Assembly (NCBI GenBank): GCA_051889215.1 | Contig: JBJFDC010000028.1 | Span: forward strand, 1 to 12,912 | From: UMGS1470 sp051889215 | GTDB lineage: Bacteria; Bacillota; Clostridia; Christensenellales; UBA1242 | Length of the DNA: 12,912 nt | Reading direction: 5' to 3' | Shown here: piece after piece, positions 7,495 to 12,912 of the stretch | Layout of the letters: the number at the start of each line of letters is the position of its first letter | How positions within the stretch are numbered: position 1 is the first letter of the stretch | Made by a program: the position numbers and the translations under genes | Notes under the pieces: model-generated | Databases searched by the model: none | What the model saw: the letters and a program-made list of their open reading frames with translations, nothing else | What the model was told of the DNA's origin: nothing

Positions 7495-7536
7495 AAACAA
7501 AGGGATTCGAGAGTCCTCTGACGGTCAACTTTGTTT
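7495..7536 (+). promoter_or_regulatory. putative S15 (rpsO) autoregulatory leader RNA, three-way junction
   Basis: The leader folds on paper into a compact three-way junction. The closing helix pairs AAACAAAG (7495-7502) with CTTTGTTT (7529-7536). One arm is GGATT (7503-7507) with AGTCC (7512-7516), containing a G-U pair and a CGAG loop. A second arm is TGA (7519-7521) with TCA (7525-7527), closed by a CGG loop. S15 binds a three-way junction in 16S rRNA, and several unrelated rpsO leaders mimic it to repress their own translation. The position, 60 bases before rpsO and downstream of its own promoter, fits that role. The fold was worked out by eye; there is no covariation evidence here. Confidence 0.6.
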
Positions 7537-7565
7537 TTGGCGTAGAAAAATAAGGAGGAAAAGTT

Positions 7566-7820
7566 ATGCAAACAAAGAAAGAGATCATTGATGCTTACAA
7601 GAAATCAGAAAATGACACTGGTTCAGCAGAAGTTCAAATCGCACTTTTGACACAAAGAATCAATCACTTAACCGAGCATCTCAAGGCAAACCCAAATGAC
7701 AATCATTCACGTCGCGGTCTTTTGCAACTTGTTGGTCAAAGAAAGGGCTTGCTTAAATATCTTGAAAGCAAAGATATCAATGAATATCGTGAACTTAAAA
7801 AGAAATTAGGCATCAGATAA
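7566..7820 (+). CDS. rpsO: 30S ribosomal protein S15
   Basis: S15 is a primary binding protein of the 16S rRNA central domain; it nucleates assembly of the platform and forms an intersubunit bridge. The 84-residue product is all helical with the family signatures DTGSAEVQIALLTQRI, HSRRGLLQLVGQRKGLLKYL and a basic C-terminus ending KKLGIR. It is about four residues shorter than most bacterial S15 (88-89); the loss is at the extreme N-terminus, outside the RNA-binding core. ATG 7566 is well supported by AAGGAGGA (7552-7559). It is followed by pnp after a 62-base gap with a hairpin, the rpsO-pnp arrangement conserved across many bacteria, and is preceded by a leader that probably responds to free S15. 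Confidence 0.98.
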   Translation: MQTKKEIIDAYKKSENDTGSAEVQIALLTQRINHLTEHLKANPNDNHSRRGLLQLVGQRKGLLKYLESKDINEYRELKKKLGIR

Positions 7821-7828
7821 CAAAAATT

Positions 7829-7855
7829 TTGGAGAGGGCAATGAGTCCGCTCCAA
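7829..7855 (+). other. rpsO-pnp intergenic hairpin (possible RNA processing site)
   Basis: TTGGAG (7829-7834), A, GGGC (7836-7839), loop AATGA (7840-7844), GTCC (7845-7848), G, CTCCAA (7850-7855): ten pairs, including one G-U, with a single A-G mismatch in the middle. Only four T residues follow, broken by A, so termination would be weak or partial. In E. coli the comparable rpsO-pnp spacer carries an RNase III site used in PNPase autoregulation. A similar processing or attenuating role here is inference. Confidence 0.5.
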
Positions 7856-7882
7856 TTTTATGAAAAATAGAAGGAGATTTTT

Positions 7883-9979
7883 ATGAGTAATAAACAAGCA
7901 ACAATCTTTGAAACCGAAATTGGTGGCAAAAAAGTTATTGTTGAAACCGGCAAATTTGCTGAACAAGCAAACGGTTCTTGTGTTGTTCGTTGCGGCGAAA
8001 CAGTTGTTATGGTTAATGTCACAATGAGCAAAGAACCTCGTCCAGGCATCGACTTTTTCCCACTCAGCGTCGATTTTGAAGAAAAAATGTATTCAGTGGG
8101 TAAAATTCCTGGTGGATTCAAAAAACGTGAAGGAAGACCAAGCGACAAGGCAATTTTGACATCTCGTCTCATTGACAGACCTCTTCGTCCTCTTTTCCCA
8201 AAAGGATTCTTTAATGATGTCACAGTTATTGCAACAGCACTTTCTGTTGACCCTGATGTTGCTCCAGAACCAATCGCAATGCTTGGTTCATCAATCGCAC
8301 TCAGCATTTCAGACATTCCTTTCCAAGGTCCAACTGGTTCTTGCCTTGTTGCAATGGTTGACGGGAAATATATCATCAACCCGACAGAAGAAGAAAGAGA
8401 AAAATCAAGAATGCACCTCACAGTTTCAGGAACAAATGAGGCAATCCTCATGGTTGAAGCAGGCGCAAAACAAGTTAGTGAACAAGAAATGCTTGATGCC
8501 ATCATGTTTGCACATGAAGAAATCAAGAAACAAGTTGCTTTCATTCTTGATATGAAATCAAAAATTGGCAAACCACTTAACACTGAAATCAACTATTATG
8601 TGATTCCAGAAGACTTGGAGCATGATGTAAAAGAATATGCAGACGACATGCTCTCACGTGCGCTTGACACATTTGATCGTCACACTCGTCAAGAAAATCA
8701 AGACGCAGTTGAGGCAGACGTTCAAGCACATTTTGCAGAAATTTATCCCGATTCACAAAGACAAATTGGCGATGTTCTCTACAAAATGACAAAACAAAAA
8801 GTTAGAAACAGAATTCTCAACGACAGCGTTCGTCCAGACGGAAGAAAACTCACAGAAATCCGTCCAATTTGGTGTGACGCAGGCGTTCTTCCAAGAGTTC
8901 ATGGAACAGGTGTTTTCACACGTGGACAAACACAAGTTCTCACAACTCTAACACTCGGCACACTCGGTGATGGACAAATCATTGATGGTCTCAATGCTGA
9001 AGAAGAAGTAAAACGTTATATGCACCAATACAACATGCCAGGATATGCAACAGGGGAAGCAAAACCTCTCAAAACTCCAGGCAGACGCGAAATTGGCCAC
9101 GGTGCACTCGCTGAACGTTCTTTGGAACCAGTTATTCCAAGTGAAGAAGAATTCCCATACGCTCTTCGTTTGGTTTCAGAAGTCCTTTCATCAAATGGTT
9201 CATCATCAATGGCATCTGTTTGCGGTTCAACTCTTGCACTCATGGATGCTGGAGTTCCAATCTCTTCTCCAGTTGCGGGAATTGCAATGGGACTCATCAA
9301 AGATGACGAAACACACAGAGTTGCAATTCTTTCTGACATTCAAGGACTCGAAGATTTCCTTGGAGACATGGACTTTAAGGTCGCTGGAACTGAAAGAGGC
9401 ATAACAGCAATTCAAATGGACATCAAAATCAAAGGAATTGACAAACAAATTCTCACGACCGCTCTTGAACAAGCAAGAAAAGGCAGAATGGAAATCATGG
9501 AAAAAATGCTTGCAGTAATTCCTGAACCACGTGCAAACCTTTCAAAATATGCTCCAAAAATCATAACATTCTCAATCGACCCAGAAAAGATTGGAGAAGT
9601 TATTGGGTCTGGCGGAAAAACAATCAACAAAATCATTGACGAAACAGGTGTAAAAATTGACATTTCAGATGAAGGAAAAGTGTTTATCGCAACACCTGAT
9701 GAAGACAAAGCTCAACGCGCAAAACAAATTATTCTTTCAATCACAGAAGATTTGAAAGTCAAAGAGCACTACACTGGAAAAGTTGTAAAAATTATGCAAT
9801 TTGGTGCATTTGTTGAACTTGGACCAACAAAAGACGGCATGATACACATTTCAAAACTCTCTGCTGAACGCGTTGCAAAAGTTGAAGATGTTGTCAAAGT
9901 TGGTGATGCTGTTGAAGTTGAAGTCATCAAGATTGACGACAAGGGCAGAGTTGACCTCAAACTCATCAAAAAACTTTAA
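7883..9979 (+). CDS. pnp: polynucleotide phosphorylase (PNPase)
   Basis: PNPase is a trimeric 3'-5' exoribonuclease that degrades RNA by phosphorolysis to nucleoside diphosphates and can add tails in reverse. The 698-residue protein is full length. It has a first RNase-PH domain (about 10-140), a helical linker domain (about 145-300), and a second, catalytic RNase-PH domain (about 310-545) with GRREIGHG near 398-405 and LGDMDFKVAG. In that motif Asp491, Asp497 and Lys499 match the E. coli catalytic residues Asp486, Asp492 and Lys494. A KH domain follows (IGEVIGSGGKTINKI, about 555-615), then an S1 domain (about 622-695). The start is supported by AAGGAGA (7871-7877). It shares a transcript with rpsO and ends at a strong terminator. 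Codon use looks like that of a highly expressed gene, with many GTT, GCA and CTT codons. Confidence 0.98.
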   Translation: MSNKQATIFETEIGGKKVIVETGKFAEQANGSCVVRCGETVVMVNVTMSKEPRPGIDFFPLSVDFEEKMYSVGKIPGGFKKREGRPSDKAILTSRLIDRPLRPLFPKGFFNDVTVIATALSVDPDVAPEPIAMLGSSIALSISDIPFQGPTGSCLVAMVDGKYIINPTEEEREKSRMHLTVSGTNEAILMVEAGAKQVSEQEMLDAIMFAHEEIKKQVAFILDMKSKIGKPLNTEINYYVIPEDLEHDVKEYADDMLSRALDTFDRHTRQENQDAVEADVQAHFAEIYPDSQRQIGDVLYKMTKQKVRNRILNDSVRPDGRKLTEIRPIWCDAGVLPRVHGTGVFTRGQTQVLTTLTLGTLGDGQIIDGLNAEEEVKRYMHQYNMPGYATGEAKPLKTPGRREIGHGALAERSLEPVIPSEEEFPYALRLVSEVLSSNGSSSMASVCGSTLALMDAGVPISSPVAGIAMGLIKDDETHRVAILSDIQGLEDFLGDMDFKVAGTERGITAIQMDIKIKGIDKQILTTALEQARKGRMEIMEKMLAVIPEPRANLSKYAPKIITFSIDPEKIGEVIGSGGKTINKIIDETGVKIDISDEGKVFIATPDEDKAQRAKQIILSITEDLKVKEHYTGKVVKIMQFGAFVELGPTKDGMIHISKLSAERVAKVEDVVKVGDAVEVEVIKIDDKGRVDLKLIKKL

Positions 9980-9991
9980 TTTCAAGCAATG

Positions 9992-10018
9992 AAAAGACCT
10001 CAATATGAGGTCTTTTTT
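9992..10018 (+). terminator. intrinsic terminator of rpsO-pnp
   Basis: AAAAGACCTCA (9992-10002), loop ATA, TGAGGTCTTTT (10006-10016), continuing into a run of six T residues (10013-10018). The 11-pair stem flanked by A and T runs is a strong Rho-independent terminator and could act in both directions. Confidence 0.93.
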
Positions 10019-10074
10019 GTTGTATAAATGTTTCTTATTATTCTTTTTTTGATGAAATCAGCATATTCTACACC

Positions 10075-10794
10075 ATGAAAAGTTTAAAAAAATTCCGTCA
10101 TATTTACTCAAACATTTTCATTTGTATTTCATTTGTGATTTTAATCAGTCTCACATTTTTGTCGGGGAGTGCGAGTGTGTTCTCGAGTGCAAACAAACTT
10201 GTGCCAATTTATCATGGCGACAAAAATTCAAGCAATGTCACTCTCATGATTAATGTCTATTGGGGAACAGAATACCTTGAAAAAATGCTTTCAGTTCTCA
10301 AAAAACATGAGGTTAAAGCAACATTTTTTATTGGAGGCATGTGGGCGACAAAAGAAAATGAAATGCTCAACAAAATAAAGCAAGATGGGCATGAAATCGC
10401 AAATCATGGTTATTATCACAAAGACCATGACAAAATTTCGGCAGAACGAAACCGCGAAGAAATTTCCATGACTGAACAAGTAATCGAAAACATATGTGGA
10501 ACAAAGACGCAGCTGTTTATGCCGCCAAGCGGAGCTTTTAATCAAACAACTCTAAAAATTGCTGGCGAACTTGGCTACAAAACAATCATGTGGAGCAAAG
10601 ATACGGTTGATTGGAGAGATAAAAATACAACTCTAATTTACAATCGTGCAACACAAAGCATTGAGGGCGGAGATTTGATTTTGATGCATCCAACTCTCGC
10701 AACTTCAGAGGTTCTTGAGGACATTGTTATTTCGCTCAAAAGAGGGGGGTGGAATTTGGTGACAGTTTCCGAAAATCTAAAAGTTTCTTCATGA
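10075..10794 (+). CDS. YlxY/PdaB-type polysaccharide deacetylase homologue, catalytic motifs altered
   Basis: A 239-residue NodB-fold (carbohydrate esterase 4) homologue with a basic N-terminus and one hydrophobic segment (about 12-32), so it is exported or membrane-anchored. B. subtilis likewise has a deacetylase homologue, ylxY, directly after pnp, and I assign this gene to that type. Visible motifs: LMINVYWG (57-64) where active enzymes have TFDD or TFDxxWG; the zinc-ligand pair HGYYH (His111, His115); MPPSG (149-153) where RPPxG is usual; DTVDW (176-180); and LMHP with His205. The first catalytic Asp is Asn60 and the motif-3 Arg is Met149, so ordinary deacetylase activity is doubtful. It is shorter than YlxY (about 320 residues). 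No Shine-Dalgarno sequence precedes ATG 10075, unlike its neighbours. Possible roles are in cell wall or spore cortex; this is inference from the family. Confidence 0.83.
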   Translation: MKSLKKFRHIYSNIFICISFVILISLTFLSGSASVFSSANKLVPIYHGDKNSSNVTLMINVYWGTEYLEKMLSVLKKHEVKATFFIGGMWATKENEMLNKIKQDGHEIANHGYYHKDHDKISAERNREEISMTEQVIENICGTKTQLFMPPSGAFNQTTLKIAGELGYKTIMWSKDTVDWRDKNTTLIYNRATQSIEGGDLILMHPTLATSEVLEDIVISLKRGGWNLVTVSENLKVSS

Positions 10795-10825
10795 CAAAAA
10801 AATACTTAAAACCTTTTAATTTCTA

Positions 10826-10854
10826 TTGAAAAATATTATAATTAATGTTAAACT
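10826..10854 (+). promoter_or_regulatory. extended -10 promoter of ftsK/spoIIIE
   Basis: TTGAAA (10826-10831), 17-base spacer, TAAACT (10849-10854) preceded by TGT (extended -10). Transcription would start near 10861, seven bases before the Shine-Dalgarno sequence AAAAGGG (10868-10874). A TATAAT at 10837-10842 lies inside the spacer but has no matching -35 at the right distance. Confidence 0.6.
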
Positions 10855-10882
10855 TAAATAGAAAAATAAAAGGGAAAAAATT

Positions 10883-12912
10883 TTGGCCAAATATAGTTTT
10901 AATCAAGAAAAGAAATCCCAACAACCAAAACAAAAAGCAAATGTGAAAAAAATCGTTGGCATTGTTTTGGTGGTTTTTTGTTCTCTCGCTTTTCTTGCAT
11001 TATTCACAAACATAATTTCGTTTTTTAAATCATTTTTAATGGGTGTTTTCGGACTATTTGCATATCCGATATTCATTGTTTTGTTTATCATCGGAATTGC
11101 ACTGATAAACAACAAAAAATATGTGATGAGCAAGCGCTATGCAATCAGTGTTTCACTTGCGATTGTCTCAATTCTTGCAATCATTGACATCGCATTGATG
11201 CACAATTTTTCGGGCAGTTATGGGGAATGGCTCGCATATTCCTATAACCACAAACTGACAGCCGGCGGCTTTGTCATCGGCTTTATCACTGCGCCTTTCA
11301 GGTTTTTGTTGTTTGAAGCAGGGGCTTACGTCGTTTTTTCGATTCTATTAATTGTTTCCATCGGTCTTATTATTGACTATTTTCGCTTTGCAAAAAAATA
11401 TAACGAGTATAAAAAACCAACAAAGGTTGTTGAAACAAACAACAACCCTGTTGAGGTTGTGATGTCAACAAAAACATCAAGAAAACCAGAAGTGTCAAGA
11501 GAAAAAGAGCAACCAAAAATCACACTTGATGCTGAAATTGAAAAAAACAAATCAGACCTTACTGCAAAAGAAAAATTGGGTCTTCTGAATCAAAAAACAA
11601 TCATTTCAAGTTCCAATGTTTTTGAAAAACAACCACCAATCATGAAAAGAGAAGAATCTGGAATTGAAAAGGTTAATTCTGGAAAAATGAGCATACGCGA
11701 ATATCTTTTGACAAAACCAACCAGCATTGATTTGGAGTATTATCGAAAAGATATTGATTCAGATGAGAAAAAAACAATTGAGAGCAATTTTCAAGAAATC
11801 AAACAAGAGCCAAAAGTGATTATTCAATCCCAAAAACCAACTCAAGAACTTTTTGTTCATGATGATTTTTCTGATTTCCAAAGCAACAATTCAACCATTA
11901 TCCAAGATCCAAACAATTTCTATGAGGAAAGACTTCAGTCGAACGACACAAGTTCTGTCGAGCAAAAAACAAAAACTGTTGAAGAGACGCAAAACAACGA
12001 GGAAATAATAAACAACTTGGAAGATGAAGTGCTCAAATCAATCAACAATCCCGAGACATTCGACCTTGATGCAACAAGCTCAAATCTCTCAAGTTCAAGA
12101 AGAAGAGAAAGGTTTGTTAATCTTTCAAAACCTCAAGAAAATAATTTTGATAACAATTCAACATCTCAAGAAAAATCTCAAGAAGTTGAACCGATAAAAC
12201 CAGTCAAACAAAAATCTTCTTTCTACAAAACTCCGCCGATTGAAATATTCACAACAGAGTCAATGGATTTGAATGACTTGAATGATGACATGGCTGCAAA
12301 AAAAGTTCAACTGGAGTATGCTCTTGAAACATTTAATGTCCCAGCAAAAGTTATTGCAATCACAATCGGCCCAGCAGTCACTCGATTTGAACTTGAAATG
12401 CCAGTTGGAATCAGTGTCAAAAAACTGGTTGCTCATTCAGATGATATTGCACTCACACTTGCAGCAAATGGTGGAATAAGAATTGAGGCACCAATTCCAG
12501 GAAAGAGTGCAGTTGGAATTGAAGTTCCAAACGACAAAATTGCAACCGTTGGACTCAAAGAAATCATGATGTCACCAGAATTTAAAAACGCAAAATCTCC
12601 ACTCACTGTTGCACTCGGAAAAGATATTAGTGGCGAAATAAAAGTTTGTGACATCGCAAAGATGCCTCATTTGCTCGTTGCAGGGGCGACAAACTCTGGA
12701 AAATCTGTCTGTTTGAATGCAATCATTTTGAGTCTTATTTCAAAAAATTCGCCAGACGATTTGCGTCTCATTCTCATTGACCCAAAAAGAGTTGAATTCA
12801 CGATGTATAACGATTTGCCGCATCTTGTTATGCCAAAAGTCATTAGTGAGACTGACAAAGCTGTCAACGCTCTCAAATATGCTGTCGCCGAAATGGAAAG
12901 AAGATTTGTTAT
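10883..12912 (+). CDS. FtsK/SpoIIIE family DNA translocase, 3' end cut by window edge
   Basis: FtsK/SpoIIIE proteins are membrane-anchored hexameric ATPases that pump double-stranded DNA through the division or sporulation septum. The first 676 residues are present. A cytoplasmic leader rich in Lys and Gln precedes four transmembrane helices (about 23-43, 53-75, 86-106, 143-164). A long, low-complexity linker rich in Glu, Asn, Gln and Ser follows (about 175-460), then the alpha domain (from about 470; VPAKVIAITIGPAVTRFELE) and the RecA-like beta domain. The beta domain has Walker A GATNSGKS (601-608) and Walker B LILIDPK with Asp633. The rest of the motor and the DNA-reading gamma domain lie beyond the edge. 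The start is TTG 10883, well placed 8 bases after AAAAGGG (10868-10874); no ATG in that frame fits. Whether it serves division (FtsK) or sporulation (SpoIIIE) cannot be told from this part. Confidence 0.94.
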   Translation, partial: MAKYSFNQEKKSQQPKQKANVKKIVGIVLVVFCSLAFLALFTNIISFFKSFLMGVFGLFAYPIFIVLFIIGIALINNKKYVMSKRYAISVSLAIVSILAIIDIALMHNFSGSYGEWLAYSYNHKLTAGGFVIGFITAPFRFLLFEAGAYVVFSILLIVSIGLIIDYFRFAKKYNEYKKPTKVVETNNNPVEVVMSTKTSRKPEVSREKEQPKITLDAEIEKNKSDLTAKEKLGLLNQKTIISSSNVFEKQPPIMKREESGIEKVNSGKMSIREYLLTKPTSIDLEYYRKDIDSDEKKTIESNFQEIKQEPKVIIQSQKPTQELFVHDDFSDFQSNNSTIIQDPNNFYEERLQSNDTSSVEQKTKTVEETQNNEEIINNLEDEVLKSINNPETFDLDATSSNLSSSRRRERFVNLSKPQENNFDNNSTSQEKSQEVEPIKPVKQKSSFYKTPPIEIFTTESMDLNDLNDDMAAKKVQLEYALETFNVPAKVIAITIGPAVTRFELEMPVGISVKKLVAHSDDIALTLAANGGIRIEAPIPGKSAVGIEVPNDKIATVGLKEIMMSPEFKNAKSPLTVALGKDISGEIKVCDIAKMPHLLVAGATNSGKSVCLNAIILSLISKNSPDDLRLILIDPKRVEFTMYNDLPHLVMPKVISETDKAVNALKYAVAEMERRFV

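Noticed and set aside
7483..7565. T-box or metabolite riboswitch in front of rpsO
   Set aside because: The leader is under 80 bases, has no T-box sequence or antiterminator/terminator pair, and the gene is a ribosomal protein. An S15-binding junction explains it better.
7858..8592. Open frame of 244 codons on the minus strand opposite the 5' half of pnp
   Set aside because: It is fully antisense to a full-length, highly conserved PNPase, lacks a family signature, and arises from the codon bias of pnp. It is a shadow frame.
10062..10070. CATATTCTA as a definite sigma-K or sigma-E promoter of the deacetylase homologue
   Set aside because: The -10 match is short, there is no matching -35, and the implied start of transcription falls at or after the ATG. 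Kept only as a hedged finding, not as a feature.
1..12912. tRNA or rRNA genes, CRISPR arrays, insertion sequences, phage or toxin-antitoxin genes
   Set aside because: I looked through the intergenic stretches on both strands and saw no cloverleaf, regularly spaced repeat, transposase motif or terminal inverted repeat; the gaps are too short to hide such elements.

Overview
The window is a compact, A/T-rich stretch of bacterial chromosome with every supported gene on the + strand. It reads as a low-G+C Firmicute, most likely an uncultured member of the class Clostridia. The evidence is the gene content and order (TIGR04086/YrzE-type membrane protein with secD-secF, a Firmicutes-length RecJ, HemZ, rpsO-pnp followed by a YlxY-type deacetylase homologue, and an FtsK/SpoIIIE DNA translocase), purine-rich GGAGG-type ribosome binding sites, and sigma-A-type promoters. 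The species cannot be named from the sequence alone.

Layout. Positions 1-541 hold two tandem PII-like signalling proteins, the first cut by the window edge; they share a GxCFCxPV C-terminal strand motif. Positions 598-1011 hold a small four-helix membrane protein (TIGR04086 type). A clear promoter at 1091-1119 then drives secD-secF (1153-3547), the proton-driven accessory subunits of the Sec translocon, which end in an intrinsic terminator (3553-3581). A second promoter follows at once and drives recJ-hemZ (3649-7442), coupled by an ATGA overlap: a single-strand DNA exonuclease and a radical-SAM HemN-type enzyme. Positions 7454-7565 carry a strong extended -10 promoter and a structured leader that folds as a three-way junction, a likely S15 autoregulatory element, ahead of rpsO-pnp (7566-9979). 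These encode ribosomal protein S15 and polynucleotide phosphorylase, have a hairpin between them, and end in a strong terminator (9992-10018). Next come a YlxY-type polysaccharide deacetylase homologue with altered catalytic motifs (10075-10794) and, behind its own promoter, an FtsK/SpoIIIE gene that begins with TTG and runs off the right edge (10883-12912).

How it fits together. This is mostly housekeeping DNA: secretion, DNA repair, tetrapyrrole or radical-SAM chemistry, translation and RNA decay, and chromosome segregation. From memory of Clostridium gene order, the usual blocks secDF-recJ-apt-relA-dtd-hemZ-hisS-aspS and rpsO-pnp-ylxY-...-spoIIIE appear here shortened and joined end to end, which suggests loss or relocation of the intervening genes. 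No gap between genes exceeds about 150 bases. I see no tRNA, rRNA, CRISPR array, insertion sequence or phage gene, and no obviously new multi-gene system. The points most worth a second look are the S15 leader, the altered active site and apparent lack of a ribosome binding site in the deacetylase homologue, the odd start region of recJ, the paired PII-like proteins with a Cys-x-Cys motif, and the compressed synteny.
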